Source: Serratia quinivorans
GTDB lineage: Bacteria; Pseudomonadota; Gammaproteobacteria; Enterobacterales; Enterobacteriaceae
Assembly: GCA_900457075.1 (NCBI GenBank)
Contig: UGYN01000002.1
Coordinates: 1,736,001-1,800,000 of the forward strand
Length of the DNA: 64,000 bases
Direction: 5' to 3'
Shown here: piece by piece, positions 44,245-53,730 of the stretch
Numbering within the stretch: position 1 is the stretch's first letter
Layout of the letters: each line of letters opens with the position of its first letter
Notes under the pieces: model-generated
Told to the model about the DNA's origin: nothing
Database searches by the model: none
What the model saw: only the letters and a program-made list of their open reading frames with translations
Position numbers and translations under genes: made by a program

Positions 44245-44553
44245 ATGACGGAAATACTCCCAACCTGGCATCTCTACATGCTGCGCATGCCCAGCGGTAT
44301 GCTGTATACCGGCATTACTACCGACGTAACGCGGCGGCTGGCGCAGCATCAGGCAGGCAAAGGGGCCAAGGCGCTACGGGGTAAAGGCCAACTGGTGCTG
44401 GCGTTTCACTGTCAGGCGGGGGATCGCTCAAAAGCGCTGAGACTGGAATATCGGGTCAAGCAACTGAGCAAAACGCAAAAAGAGAGGCTGGTGAGTCACC
44501 CGCCTCTTTCGTTGGATTATTTACTGCCGGACGTTGCGGTTAAAGCCGGTTAA
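44245..44553 (+). CDS. yhbQ: YhbQ, GIY-YIG nuclease-superfamily protein
   Basis: The 102-residue protein is a single GIY-YIG domain: [41 protein letters not shown], with the conserved tyrosines and arginine, and [19 protein letters not shown]. It matches E. coli YhbQ, which cuts DNA in vitro; the cellular role is uncertain. ATG 44245 is taken because the domain begins soon after. It overlaps convergent yhbS by 14 bases. Confidence 0.92.
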   Translation: MTEILPTWHLYMLRMPSGMLYTGITTDVTRRLAQHQAGKGAKALRGKGQLVLAFHCQAGDRSKALRLEYRVKQLSKTQKERLVSHPPLSLDYLLPDVAVKAG

Positions 44554-45043
44554 ACGGCTCGGAGTATTCCACCGCCCCGCCAACATCAACCAAGGCATCT
44601 TCCGCCAGTGGGTAAACCTGGAACGCGGCCTCGGTGTCTGGCCAGCGGCACTGCAGACCATAGGCAGCGGCCGGTTTAAAGCCAAAGCGCCCGTAGTAAG
44701 CCGGTTCACCCAGCACCACTACCGCGGCATAGCTGAACTCGTTCAACGCATCCAGCCCTTCGTATATCAGCTTTTCGCCCAGCCCCTGACGACGCAGACT
44801 TTCGTCCACCGCCAGCGGTGCCAGACCGACCCATTGACGATCCTCACCGGCCACGTCCACCGGGCTGAACGCGGCATAACCCACCACGCCGCCTTCGTCG
44901 TCGGTGGCGACAATGCCCAGCGTCAGCAGGCCGTCTTCGCGCAGTTGCTGCACCAGATCGGCTTCATCATCTCGCCCAAAGGCGCGACGCAGCAGGGCAT
45001 CAATGCCTGCCGCATCTACCGGAATTTCCACGCGGATTAACAT
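44540..45043 (-). CDS. yhbS: YhbS, GNAT-family N-acetyltransferase
   Basis: The 167-residue protein has the acetyl-CoA-binding motif [17 protein letters not shown] and the C-terminal [17 protein letters not shown] of GNAT enzymes. It matches E. coli YhbS. The substrate is not known from sequence. Its start overlaps the ubiT stop, so both share a transcript. Confidence 0.9.
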   Translation of the reverse strand: MLIRVEIPVDAAGIDALLRRAFGRDDEADLVQQLREDGLLTLGIVATDDEGGVVGYAAFSPVDVAGEDRQWVGLAPLAVDESLRRQGLGEKLIYEGLDALNEFSYAAVVVLGEPAYYGRFGFKPAAAYGLQCRWPDTEAAFQVYPLAEDALVDVGGAVEYSEPFNRL

Positions 45044-45558
45044 GTTGCCGGCACACGGGAAGTTTGCACCGTGCCCTCCTGCAGCCCTGCTTCCACAAAT
45101 TCGGCCAGTTGCAGCAGGCCAATGCGCAACGGCGCAGGCATGGCTTCCAGCTCGATGGCGTCCATCAGATTTTTTACATACAGGCCCAATTCGGTGTCCC
45201 CTTCAATCTGCAGCCGACGCTGAAAGAACAGCGTATCGGGATCTTGCTTACGCGCTGCGATCAGAATCAGATCGTTGGCGTCGCCGCTGAAGCTGACATC
45301 AGCTTCGGCGTGTTGGCTGACAACCAGTTTGTCGTTTTCTACCGTCATAAACCAGTGTAGCGCCAGATCGCGAATTTCGATCTTCAACCAGCGCGATTCG
45401 AGAAATTCCAGATCGCCATCTGCCAGCGCCTGACGAAATTGCCAGCCCAGTACCTGTTCCAGAAGCTGACGCTGCAAGGCAAACGGCGTGAATTTTAGCG
45501 GTACACGCAGCAACGACGGCCCCTGGCGCACAATGCGCGCTCTTAATTGTTCCAACAC
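45037..45558 (-). CDS. ubiT: UbiT (YhbT), SCP2-domain factor for O2-independent ubiquinone synthesis
   Basis: This 173-residue protein carries an SCP2 lipid-binding domain (FTPFALQRQLLEQVLGWQFRQALADGDLEFLE...WFMTVENDKLVV). In E. coli UbiT binds the quinone precursors for anaerobic ubiquinone synthesis with UbiU and UbiV. It diverges from ubiU across 221 bases. It is followed by yhbS, overlapping by 7 bases. Confidence 0.92.
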   Translation of the reverse strand: MLEQLRARIVRQGPSLLRVPLKFTPFALQRQLLEQVLGWQFRQALADGDLEFLESRWLKIEIRDLALHWFMTVENDKLVVSQHAEADVSFSGDANDLILIAARKQDPDTLFFQRRLQIEGDTELGLYVKNLMDAIELEAMPAPLRIGLLQLAEFVEAGLQEGTVQTSRVPATC

Positions 45559-45779
45559 TGTCGTTCACTCCTTTCAACACAGATACGCTATTTTGCCACA
45601 GCGATACACGGCTGCCGCGCTCTATATCAACAAATAGTGCATTTCACCGCCAGCTTTATCAATACGCCAGAAGCTGCCTCAAATCAAAACCTGTTAAGTA
45701 CGCTTTCACTAAAATTGCCTCCCGATTAGCGTTTGCCGGTGAAAGAGTCACCGGCAACCCTTGGAGTCAGGATAAATCT

Positions 45780-46775
45780 ATGGAGCTGCTTTGTCCCGCC
45801 GGTAATCTGCCGGCCCTGAAGGCTGCGGTAGATAACGGTGCCGACGCCGTGTATATCGGCCTGAAAGATGATACCAACGCCCGCCACTTTGCCGGCCTCA
45901 ACTTTACCGAGAAAAAGCTGCAGGAAGCGGTCGAGTATGTGCATCGTCATAACCGCAAACTGCATATCGCCATCAATACCTTCGCCCACCCTGACGGCTA
46001 TGTCCGCTGGCAGCGCGCGGTAGATATGGCGGCGCAGTTGGGCGCCGATGTGCTGATCCTGGCCGATTTGGCGATGCTGGAATACGCCGCCGAACGTTAC
46101 CCGCAGTTGGAGCGCCACGTCTCGGTGCAGGCGTCCGCCACCAACGAAGAAGCGATCCGTTTCTATCAGCGCCATTTTGATGTCAGCCGGGTAGTGCTGC
46201 CGCGCGTGTTGTCGATGCATCAGGTCAAGCAGTTGGCACGTACCAGCCCGGTGCCGCTGGAGGTCTTCGCCTTCGGCAGCCTGTGCATCATGGCCGAGGG
46301 ACGCTGCTACCTTTCCTCTTATCTGACCGGCGAGTCTCCCAATACCGTCGGGGCCTGCTCACCGGCGCGCTACGTGCGCTGGCAGCAAACGGCGCAGGGC
46401 ATGGAGTCACGCCTGAATGGCGTGCTGATCGACCGTTATCGCGACGATGAAAATGCCGGCTACCCAACGCTGTGCAAGGGCCGCTATCTGGTCGATGACG
46501 TGCGCTATCACGCGCTGGAAGAACCCACCAGCCTCAATACGCTGGAACTGCTGCCGGAACTGCTGGCTGCCAATATCGCGTCGGTGAAGATTGAAGGTCG
46601 TCAACGCAGCCCGGCCTACGTGAGCCAGGTGGCCCGCGTCTGGCGCCAGGCCATCGACCGCTGCCAGGCCGACCCGGCCGCCTATCAGGCCGACGCCGGC
46701 TGGATGGAAGCCCTGGGTGCGATGTCAGAAGGCATTCAAACCACGCTCGGTGCTTATCACCGTAAATGGCAGTAG
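45780..46775 (+). CDS. ubiU: UbiU (YhbU), U32-family protein for O2-independent ubiquinone hydroxylation
   Basis: The 331-residue protein begins MELLCPAGNLPALKAAVDNG and has the [4Fe-4S]-ligand cysteines of the U32 family in GSLCIMAEGRCYLSS, VGACSPARY and PTLCKGRYL. UbiU and UbiV form a complex that hydroxylates the ubiquinone ring without oxygen, using prephenate. GGAGTCAGG precedes the start. It is followed 11 bases later by ubiV, and diverges from ubiT. FNR control is known in E. coli; no clear FNR box was found in the gap here. Confidence 0.95.
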   Translation: MELLCPAGNLPALKAAVDNGADAVYIGLKDDTNARHFAGLNFTEKKLQEAVEYVHRHNRKLHIAINTFAHPDGYVRWQRAVDMAAQLGADVLILADLAMLEYAAERYPQLERHVSVQASATNEEAIRFYQRHFDVSRVVLPRVLSMHQVKQLARTSPVPLEVFAFGSLCIMAEGRCYLSSYLTGESPNTVGACSPARYVRWQQTAQGMESRLNGVLIDRYRDDENAGYPTLCKGRYLVDDVRYHALEEPTSLNTLELLPELLAANIASVKIEGRQRSPAYVSQVARVWRQAIDRCQADPAAYQADAGWMEALGAMSEGIQTTLGAYHRKWQ

Positions 46776-46786
46776 CAGGAGGAAAC

Positions 46787-47665
46787 ATGAAATACGCATT
46801 AGGCCCGGTGCAGTATTATTGGCCGAAAACCGAGCTCGAAGAGTTCTACCGGCAGGCGGTAAGCAGCAGCGCGGAGATTATTTACCTCGGTGAAAGCGTC
46901 TGCACCAAGCGGCGCGAGATGAAGGTCGGCGACTGGCTGGCGCTGGCGCAAGAAATTGCCCGCAGCGGCAAACAGGTGGTGCTCTCAACCCTGGCACTGC
47001 TGCAGGCACCGTCCGAACTGAACGAACTGAAGCGCTATGTGGAAAACGGGGAATTCCTGATTGAAGCCAACGATCTGGGCACCGTGAACATGGCGGCCGA
47101 GCGCAGCCTGCCGTTTGTTGCCGGTCATGCATTGAACTGCTACAACGCCTACACCCTGCGCCTGCTGCACCGCCAGGGCATGATGCGTTGGTGCATGCCG
47201 GTCGAGCTTTCCCGCGACTGGCTGACCAAACTGCTGGAACAGTGCGACGAACTGGGTTTCCGCCGGCAGTTTGAGGTGGAAGTCTTGAGCTACGGTCACC
47301 TGCCGCTGGCCTATTCGGCGCGCTGCTTCACCGCACGTTCGGAAGACCGTGCCAAGGATGAATGCGAAACCTGCTGCATCAAATACCCGCAGGGACGAGT
47401 GATGCGTTCGCAAGAACAGCAGCAGGTGTTTGTGTTGAACGGCATCCAGACCATGAGCGGGTACTGCTACAACCTGGGCAACGAGTTGACCAGTATGCAG
47501 GGGTTGGTGGACATTGTGCGTCTTTCGCCACAGGGCACCGAGACGCTGGCGCTGGTCGAGCGCTTCCGCGCCAATGAGCAAGGCGCACAGCCGTTAACCC
47601 TCACCGATCGGGCCGATTGCAACGGTTACTGGCGGCGGGTTGCCGGACTGGAGTTGGTGCCCTAA
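46787..47665 (+). CDS. ubiV: UbiV (YhbV), U32-family partner of UbiU
   Basis: The 292-residue protein starts MKYALGPVQYYWPKTELEEFY and has cluster cysteines in GESVCTKRR, ARCFTA and CETCCIKYPQ. It pairs with UbiU in anaerobic ubiquinone synthesis. CAGGAGGAAAC lies just before ATG 46787, which decides this start over an in-frame one at 46766. Two hairpin repeats follow its stop. Confidence 0.95.
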   Translation: MKYALGPVQYYWPKTELEEFYRQAVSSSAEIIYLGESVCTKRREMKVGDWLALAQEIARSGKQVVLSTLALLQAPSELNELKRYVENGEFLIEANDLGTVNMAAERSLPFVAGHALNCYNAYTLRLLHRQGMMRWCMPVELSRDWLTKLLEQCDELGFRRQFEVEVLSYGHLPLAYSARCFTARSEDRAKDECETCCIKYPQGRVMRSQEQQQVFVLNGIQTMSGYCYNLGNELTSMQGLVDIVRLSPQGTETLALVERFRANEQGAQPLTLTDRADCNGYWRRVAGLELVP

Positions 47666-47672
47666 TCAGACG

Positions 47673-47731
47673 GCCTGCCACAGGCAGGCAACGGAATGTT
47701 TGCAAGCCGGGTAAGCGTAATGCCACCCGGC
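47673..47731. repeat. Two adjacent hairpins, one REP-like, after ubiV
   Basis: GCCTGCC-aca-GGCAGGC (47673-47689) is followed by GCCGGGTAAGCGTAATGCCA with its CCCGGC end (47706-47731), which resembles E. coli REP units. They lie between the convergent ends of ubiV and roxA and probably serve as shared transcript ends. Confidence 0.55.
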
Positions 47732-47751
47732 CATTAAGCAGGCAGCAGCAA

Positions 47752-48873
47752 CTACTCTTTGAAGAACCAGTAGCCCTGGTTCATCAGCTCCGTCAGCTCA
47801 GCCACAAATGCCGGGTTTTGCAGCGCATCGCCCAGTTCCTGCCGGCCCAGCTCGGTATAACGACACAGCGCATCGGCCGCGCGTGCGTCCACGGTGTCCA
47901 GACGCTCGCTGTTGATAAAGAAGCTGTCGCCGATGTGCAGCACACGCAAGCCGCTCAAACGAGTCAGGGTTTCACCGTCCATCAGCGCACTCAGCACCTC
48001 TTGCGCCTCATACGGCGGCTCCGCCATGGCGATATCCAGCTCATGACGCGGCGTGGTGGCAAAGCGGCCAAACCACTGCTTAAAATCTTCCGGCTTGCTG
48101 ATCATTTCGACCATCATTGTGCGCAGGCGCTCAAGCTCATATTCCTCTACCCGCCCCGGATGCTCACGCAGGGTTAAATCAGGATCGCTGTAGTGCACGC
48201 CACCGAGATCGTTTTCCAGTGCGTAGTCGGCAAAGCTGCTGATCAGGTCGCGGTCGTTTGGCCCACGGAAACCCACTGAATAGTTGAGCGCAGTTTCGTG
48301 GGTGAAGCCGTCATGCGGGAAACCTGGCGGGATGTACAGGATGTCTCCCGGCTCCAGATCTTCATCAATGATCGGCTCGAACGGATCAACGTGCAGCAGC
48401 GCCGGATGCGGGCAGAACTGACGCATCGGTAAGGCATCGCCTACGCGCCAGCGACGGCTGCCCATCCCCTGAATGATGAATACATCGTAGTTGTCGATGT
48501 GCGGCCCCACACCGCCGCCCGGCACCGAGAAGGAGATCATCAGGTCATCCAGACGCCAGTCCGGCAAAACGCGAAACGGGCGCACCAGCTCGGCTGAGGG
48601 CGCATGCCAATGGTTAACGGCCTGCGCCAGCAAGGACCAGCCGGTTTCGCCGAGGTTATCGAAATGTTCAAACGGTCCGTGGCTGGCCTGCCATTGCCCC
48701 CCAGTCTGGCTGACCAGACGGCTGTCAACTTCCGGCTCCATCGCCAGCCCCGCCAGTTCGTCTGGCGTGATAGGGTCAACAAAGTTCGGGAAGGCATTTT
48801 TCAAAACCACAGGTTTTTTCTGCCAGTATTTCTCTAAAAACTCGGGCCAGTTCAGGTTCAGTTGGTAAGCCAT
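47752..48873 (-). CDS. roxA: RoxA (YcfD), ribosomal protein L16 arginine hydroxylase
   Basis: This 373-residue JmjC-type dioxygenase uses 2-oxoglutarate, Fe2+ and O2 to hydroxylate an arginine of ribosomal protein L16. The iron ligands are in GPHIDNYDVF (HxD) and the later histidine of PGFPHDGFTHET. ATG 48873 (MAYQLNLNWPEFLEKYW) follows the family start; 25 upstream codons are open but not conserved. E. coli keeps this gene near phoPQ, so its place here between ubiV and an exporter operon is different. Confidence 0.93.
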   Translation of the reverse strand: MAYQLNLNWPEFLEKYWQKKPVVLKNAFPNFVDPITPDELAGLAMEPEVDSRLVSQTGGQWQASHGPFEHFDNLGETGWSLLAQAVNHWHAPSAELVRPFRVLPDWRLDDLMISFSVPGGGVGPHIDNYDVFIIQGMGSRRWRVGDALPMRQFCPHPALLHVDPFEPIIDEDLEPGDILYIPPGFPHDGFTHETALNYSVGFRGPNDRDLISSFADYALENDLGGVHYSDPDLTLREHPGRVEEYELERLRTMMVEMISKPEDFKQWFGRFATTPRHELDIAMAEPPYEAQEVLSALMDGETLTRLSGLRVLHIGDSFFINSERLDTVDARAADALCRYTELGRQELGDALQNPAFVAELTELMNQGYWFFKE

Positions 48874-48974
48874 ATCATCACACCAGTAAGAGGATCCACG
48901 GGCGTGATTATGCGAGAGCGCGGGCCTGCACACCTTGTTAAGGGTCAAGGAAACATGGCTTCAGGCCCCCGGAA

Positions 48975-50114
48975 TTAACTTGCCCGTTTGCGGAGCAGGC
49001 TGCGCAGCGCCACGCTGTTACGCATGAAACCCACCCCGACACCCAGCAGGGTGTAAATAATCCCCAACACCAGCAGCATCACCACGTCACCCCAGACTTC
49101 ATTGAGCGACAGGCCCATTTGGTTAACCCCGGCAATGGCCTTGGTGGCCCAGGTGGAGGGGATACAGTAGGAAATCGCCCGCACCCAGGCCGGCATCGCC
49201 TGCAACGGCCAGATGGTACCGGAGAGGTAGAATATCGGCGTGGTGATAAACGCCAGCGTCAGGTAGATCATTTCTACGCTGCGCAGGCATTCGGTGACCA
49301 GCTTGCCCAGCCCCAGTACCGCCAACAGGAACGGGAAGGTCAGCAACAAAATTTCTGCAATACTCGCCGTCTGACGATAGCCCAATACCCACGGCCACAG
49401 TACAAACAGCACGATAGACAGGAAGAGCCAGATCGGTAGCAGCGCCGTCAGCCCGCCCAAATGGGCCGCCAACGGGGGCTTGCCGCCGGGGATGCTCTTC
49501 ATGGCAATGCTGACGCGAACGCAGGCAATCAATAACGAGTGCTGTAACAGCATCACCAGCAGACCAGGGAAGATGATCGCCGCAAAGCTGATGCCCGGGT
49601 TGAACACGTCCAGCGTTTGCCCTCGTATTGGCGTCAGGATCACCTGCGCCTGGCGTTCGCTGAAACCGCTGCGCAGCAGTAAGCCGTTGTTGTACTGGTT
49701 CAGCAGTTGCTGATAGGCCGCAACCACGTCCTGCTGGATCTGGCCGTTGGCCAGCCGGTTGGTAGCATCGCCATAGACCGGTACCACGATATTTTGGCCG
49801 CTCAGGATCTTCTTCTCCAGATCCACCGGCATGATGATCACCGCGAACAGTTTACGCCAGCCGAGGTCACTTTTTGCCTGCTCGAGGCTATCGTAAGTCA
49901 CGATGGCAATCTTCGAGGTCGCGTCCAGTTGGCGGATCAATTGGCGGCTGGCGGTGCTGTGGTCCTGATCAATCACGCCGACCGGCAGATCCCACACCGT
50001 CCGGTTGGCATAGACCATGCTCATGACGCACAGCGACAGGATCAGCATCAACCACATCGGCCTCTCCAGCATGCCAAGCAGCACCCGGACGAAGGTTTGC
50101 CAGTAGATTTTCAT
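48975..50114 (-). CDS. ABC-2 type transporter permease (second)
   Basis: The 379-residue inner-membrane protein has one N-terminal hydrophobic segment, an external domain of about 140 residues (VGVIDQDHSTASRQLIRQLDATSK) and five or six C-terminal segments. LRSVEMIYLTLAFITTPIFYLSGTIWP is typical of the YhhJ/YbhS group. Such proteins usually work with an ABC ATPase and an HlyD-type adaptor to export drugs or other compounds. It overlaps the preceding permease by 4 bases. No ATPase gene is in the operon. Confidence 0.85.
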   Translation of the reverse strand: MKIYWQTFVRVLLGMLERPMWLMLILSLCVMSMVYANRTVWDLPVGVIDQDHSTASRQLIRQLDATSKIAIVTYDSLEQAKSDLGWRKLFAVIIMPVDLEKKILSGQNIVVPVYGDATNRLANGQIQQDVVAAYQQLLNQYNNGLLLRSGFSERQAQVILTPIRGQTLDVFNPGISFAAIIFPGLLVMLLQHSLLIACVRVSIAMKSIPGGKPPLAAHLGGLTALLPIWLFLSIVLFVLWPWVLGYRQTASIAEILLLTFPFLLAVLGLGKLVTECLRSVEMIYLTLAFITTPIFYLSGTIWPLQAMPAWVRAISYCIPSTWATKAIAGVNQMGLSLNEVWGDVVMLLVLGIIYTLLGVGVGFMRNSVALRSLLRKRAS

Positions 50115-51265
50115 CCCGCGCCCCCTTCCTTCAGCAGCCGCGGCAACAGCCGGTTACGCACCAGGAATGCCGTCACCAACGGGTAGACGGACAGTAATGC
50201 ACAAACGCTGAAGATGGCACTGGCCGGAACCTGCCGCAGGAACACGTCAAACATCGCGTACAGCGCGTGAGTTAAGGGTTCAATATTGGAGATGATTCGC
50301 GCCGGCAGCGGCATCGAAAGTTCCGGTACCGCCATACCCGAGAAGGTCAGCGCAATACTGACCAGGATGGCAATCAGGCTGTAGGCGGTGATAATGCTGC
50401 TGGTAAAGGTAAACAGCAGCAGGCCGATGCTCTGCGCCGCCATCACGTAAAAGAAGGCAATCATCAGCATAAACAGCGGATTGCCGCTGACGCGGGCGTC
50501 AAAAATACCCACCAGCGCGGCAATTTCAACCATCAGCAGACTGGTGAAACACAGGGTGTACGGCGCCAATTTACCCAGCAGTGCCAGGCTGAATGGCCGG
50601 GCCTTCAACAGCGATTTGCTGCGCGCCAACACGTAGATCATGCAGGTCACCACAAACAGCTGCAGCAAATGGATAGTCGCGGCAAACTGCTGGTAATAAA
50701 TATAACTGCCGCTGGCGTTGAATAGACTGCCGTACGACAGCGTCACGTCCGCCAACGGCGGCAGCGTCTTGCCCATCTCGGCGGCGATAATGCTGCGGTA
50801 GTTGGCATTGATTTCGGTCATCAGCCCGCTGAAATCCTGAGTGGAATACAGCCCGGCACCATAGAACAATGCGTTGTAATACATCACCACGCTCGGCTGC
50901 TTGCCCGCCAGCGCATTGGCTTCAAAGTCCGGCGGGACGTACAACAACGCGTAATCCTGCGCACTACGCAGACGATACAGCGATTCATTCAGCCCGCCGT
51001 CATATAGCTCTACGTGAGCATGAGAGCCGGCATCCAGTCGGCGCGTCAGCGACTTGGACAACGAGCTGTGATCGTTATCCACCACCGACACCGGCAGATC
51101 CAGCAAGGTCCCTTCCGAAAAGTTGCTGCTGACCAGACCAAACAGCATCAGCGGGAAAATCCAGCTCAGCCAGTGTATTACCGGGCTGCGGAAGGCGACG
51201 CGGCACTCGTTGTCAAACGCGTGACTGAAACAGCGCCAACCGGCCCTTACTCTTTCCATAGCCAT
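50111..51265 (-). CDS. ABC-2 type transporter permease (first)
   Basis: The 384-residue paralogue of the next permease shares the plan: N-terminal segment, external domain with VSVVDNDHSSLSKSLTRRLDAGS, and C-terminal bundle ending in IFSVCALLSVYPLVTAFLVRNRLLP. The pair would form a heterodimeric channel. Its start overlaps the stop of the HlyD-like gene by 19 bases. The absence of an ATPase is the unusual point. Confidence 0.85.
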   Translation of the reverse strand: MAMERVRAGWRCFSHAFDNECRVAFRSPVIHWLSWIFPLMLFGLVSSNFSEGTLLDLPVSVVDNDHSSLSKSLTRRLDAGSHAHVELYDGGLNESLYRLRSAQDYALLYVPPDFEANALAGKQPSVVMYYNALFYGAGLYSTQDFSGLMTEINANYRSIIAAEMGKTLPPLADVTLSYGSLFNASGSYIYYQQFAATIHLLQLFVVTCMIYVLARSKSLLKARPFSLALLGKLAPYTLCFTSLLMVEIAALVGIFDARVSGNPLFMLMIAFFYVMAAQSIGLLLFTFTSSIITAYSLIAILVSIALTFSGMAVPELSMPLPARIISNIEPLTHALYAMFDVFLRQVPASAIFSVCALLSVYPLVTAFLVRNRLLPRLLKEGGAG

Positions 51266-52218
51266 AAGCTGCTCATCCCTGGACGCAGGCCTTCCACCGG
51301 CTGTGACGGATACAGCCGCACTTCAAAGGTTTTCAGGTCGAAGTCACCGGTAGCACGAGTGGCGCGTTTGGTGGCGTAATCGCCCAGCGGCGCAATATAG
51401 CGCACCTCCGCTTCGATCATTTTGTCCTTCAACGCCGGTACCCGCATCTGCACCTTATCGCCCTTACGCACATGAGCCAGAATGTCTTCACGCAGGTTAA
51501 AGACGAAGTAGGCATCCGGAACGCGGATCAGCGTCAGCAACGGGCTGCCGGCATTCAACAATTCCCCGACCTCCGCCGGGATCGGCCCGACTTCACCGGC
51601 CACCGGGGCTAAAACCCGCAGGTCGTCAGTCTGAGCCTTCACTTGCAGCAGGTTTTCTTCTGCTGCCCGCAGCGCTGCGGCGTACTGTTGCCGCAGTTCG
51701 ATACGGTCGCCATTCGTGCCTTCGTCCAGGTTGGCCTTGGCCGCCTGCACCTGTTGGAATGCGGTGTCACGCGCCCGGCGTGAGCTGTCCAGCTCGGACT
51801 TCGAAATATAACCTTTGCCGGAAACGCTCAGGTTACGGTTGTAGTCATTCTGCGCGTTGCGATATTGCGCCTCGGCCTGCGCCAGGTTGGCACGCAGATT
51901 ACGGATGCTTTCTTCACGCGTGCCGTGCAGAGATTGGTCGAGCTGCGCTTTGGCTTCATCGCGCGACGCCTGGGCGGAACGCAGCTGGGCCATCAGTTCC
52001 GGGCTATCGAGCTGGATCATCACCTGTTGGGCTTTCACGTCGTCACCACGCTCAACCAGGCGTTCAACCACCCGTCCCTTGGCCTTGGAGGCCACGATCA
52101 CCTCTGGCGCGTCCACTTCCCCCTGCAATAACAAATCCTGATTATGTGCCCGGAACAAGATCGCCATGGCGATCGCCACCACCATCAACAATAAGGTAAA
52201 CAACGTCTTTTTTTTCAT
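51247..52218 (-). CDS. HlyD-family membrane fusion (adaptor) protein
   Basis: This 323-residue protein has one N-terminal membrane anchor (TLFTLLLMVVAIAMAILF), a biotinyl-lipoyl half-motif (GEVDAPEVIVASKAKGRVVERLVERGDDVK), a coiled coil over about residues 85-195 and a second lipoyl half (VLAPVAGEVGPIPAEVGELL). It would link the two permeases to an outer-membrane channel such as TolC. It is first in the three-gene operon and diverges from yhbW across about 220 AT-rich bases. Confidence 0.88.
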   Translation of the reverse strand: MKKKTLFTLLLMVVAIAMAILFRAHNQDLLLQGEVDAPEVIVASKAKGRVVERLVERGDDVKAQQVMIQLDSPELMAQLRSAQASRDEAKAQLDQSLHGTREESIRNLRANLAQAEAQYRNAQNDYNRNLSVSGKGYISKSELDSSRRARDTAFQQVQAAKANLDEGTNGDRIELRQQYAAALRAAEENLLQVKAQTDDLRVLAPVAGEVGPIPAEVGELLNAGSPLLTLIRVPDAYFVFNLREDILAHVRKGDKVQMRVPALKDKMIEAEVRYIAPLGDYATKRATRATGDFDLKTFEVRLYPSQPVEGLRPGMSSLWLWKE

Positions 52219-52442
52219 TCTCTCAGCTCCCTGAGCGATAAGCGGCGGGTGGAATCATCACGTCCATATTTTATATCAACTCCCAAAAACCATTTTTATC
52301 ATAAGGATATAGCAAGCACATATATCCTCTTTTATAACTATAAATTGGATTATGCTTTTAACACTAAAAGCACATTTTGCTTTGTAGTTTGCAGACCTCT
52401 GCAATCGCCCTTTAAGCGATCAACTCTTTGATGGACGATATC

Positions 52443-53456
52443 ATGACTGAAAAAACTACGGTGCCGGTTTCGGTACTGGATTTATCCCCCATTCCGCAAG
52501 GGGCCAAACCCCGTGATGCCTTTCACGCCTCTTTAGATTTAGCACAACATGCCGAAAAATGGGGCTATCAACGCTATTGGTTGGCAGAACATCACAATAT
52601 GACCGGCATTGGCAGTGCGGCAACCTCGGTTTTGCTGGGTTATCTGGCCGCCGGTACCCAGAGTATCCGCCTCGGCTCCGGTGGCGTAATGCTGCCCAAC
52701 CATGCGCCACTAGTCATTGCCGAGCAGTTCGGTACGCTGGAGTCGCTGTACCCTGGACGTATCGATCTGGGTCTGGGCCGCGCGCCCGGCACCGACCAAC
52801 GCACCATGATGGCGTTGCGTCGTCATCTGTCCGGTGAAGTGGATAACTTCCCGCGCGACGTGCAGGAACTGCAACATTACTTTGGTGAGGTACAAGCGGG
52901 CCAGCCGGTGCAGGCAGTACCCGGCCAGGGGTTACACGTGCCGATCTGGCTGTTGGGCTCCAGCCTGTACAGCGCCCAGTTGGCGGCACAGCTTGGCCTG
53001 CCGTTTGCCTTCGCTTCCCACTTTGCACCAGAGATGCTGTTCCAGGCATTTAACCTGTACCGCGACAACTTCAAGCCTTCCGAGCAATGCCAACGGCCAC
53101 ACGCCATGGTATGCGTCAACGTGGTGGCCGCCGACAGCGATGCCGATGCTCGTTTCCTGTTTACCTCGATGCAGCAGCAGTTTATCAATCTGCGCCGCGG
53201 CTCGCCGGGCCCACTGCCGGCACCGGTGGACAATATCCACGCGCTGTGGACCGCCGGAGAACAATACGGCGTCGATCAGGCGCTGCGCATGTCAGTCATC
53301 GGCAATGAAGCTACCGTGCGTAATGGGCTGCAGACGCTGCTCAGCGAAACCGGCGCGGATGAAATCATGGTTAACGGCCAGATCTTTGACCATCAGGCGC
53401 GCTTACATTCGTTTGAAATTGTCGCCGGGGTGAAAGGCGATTTGGTGAAGGGTTAA
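52443..53456 (+). CDS. yhbW: YhbW, luciferase-like flavin monooxygenase
   Basis: The 337-residue bacterial-luciferase-fold protein aligns with E. coli Yhb[19 protein letters not shown] [40 protein letters not shown] and [20 protein letters not shown]. It probably binds FMN; the substrate is unknown. ATG 52443 matches the E. coli start; in-frame ATGs at 52428 and 52431 are alternatives. It keeps the E. coli position between ubiV and deaD apart from inserted genes. Confidence 0.92.
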   Translation: MTEKTTVPVSVLDLSPIPQGAKPRDAFHASLDLAQHAEKWGYQRYWLAEHHNMTGIGSAATSVLLGYLAAGTQSIRLGSGGVMLPNHAPLVIAEQFGTLESLYPGRIDLGLGRAPGTDQRTMMALRRHLSGEVDNFPRDVQELQHYFGEVQAGQPVQAVPGQGLHVPIWLLGSSLYSAQLAAQLGLPFAFASHFAPEMLFQAFNLYRDNFKPSEQCQRPHAMVCVNVVAADSDADARFLFTSMQQQFINLRRGSPGPLPAPVDNIHALWTAGEQYGVDQALRMSVIGNEATVRNGLQTLLSETGADEIMVNGQIFDHQARLHSFEIVAGVKGDLVKG

Positions 53457-53463
53457 ACTATTT

Positions 53464-53489
53464 GGGCGCCTTTACGGCGCCCTCATTTT
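53464..53489. terminator. Bidirectional terminator between yhbW and yedF
   Basis: GGGCGCC-tttac-GGCGCCC is followed by TCATTTTAT on the plus strand, a stem-loop with a modest T-run between two convergent genes. Confidence 0.7.
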
Positions 53490-53490
53490 A

Positions 53491-53730
53491 TCAGCGCTGG
53501 ATCAGGTAGCGGATGGTGGGGCCATCCTGCTGGATATCCAGAACCTTGTAGCCATGGTTGCGCGCATCAAGCGGGATGTTGTTGATTGACTGCGGGCAAT
53601 CGCTGATCACCTCCAGGATTTCCCCTGGCTTCAACTGCGGCATCGCTTCCAGCGTCGCTACCGCCGGGTAAGGACAAGGCTCACCCAGCATATCCAACCG
53701 GTAATCCGGCACTATCGCCGTTTGCTTCAT
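53491..53730 (-). CDS. yedF: YedF, TusA/SirA-like sulfur-carrier protein
   Basis: The 79-residue protein has the family motif LGEPCPYPAVATLEAM with the conserved CPxP cysteine that can carry persulfide sulfur. It overlaps yedE by 4 bases. The pair resembles YeeD-YeeE in layout, where the TusA-like partner receives sulfur from the membrane importer; this link is inferred. Confidence 0.92.
   Translation of the reverse strand: MKQTAIVPDYRLDMLGEPCPYPAVATLEAMPQLKPGEILEVISDCPQSINNIPLDARNHGYKVLDIQQDGPTIRYLIQR

Noticed and set aside
45559..45779. FNR box between ubiT and ubiU
   Set aside because: Only half-sites (ATCAA) are visible; no match to both halves of TTGAT-N4-ATCAA was found.
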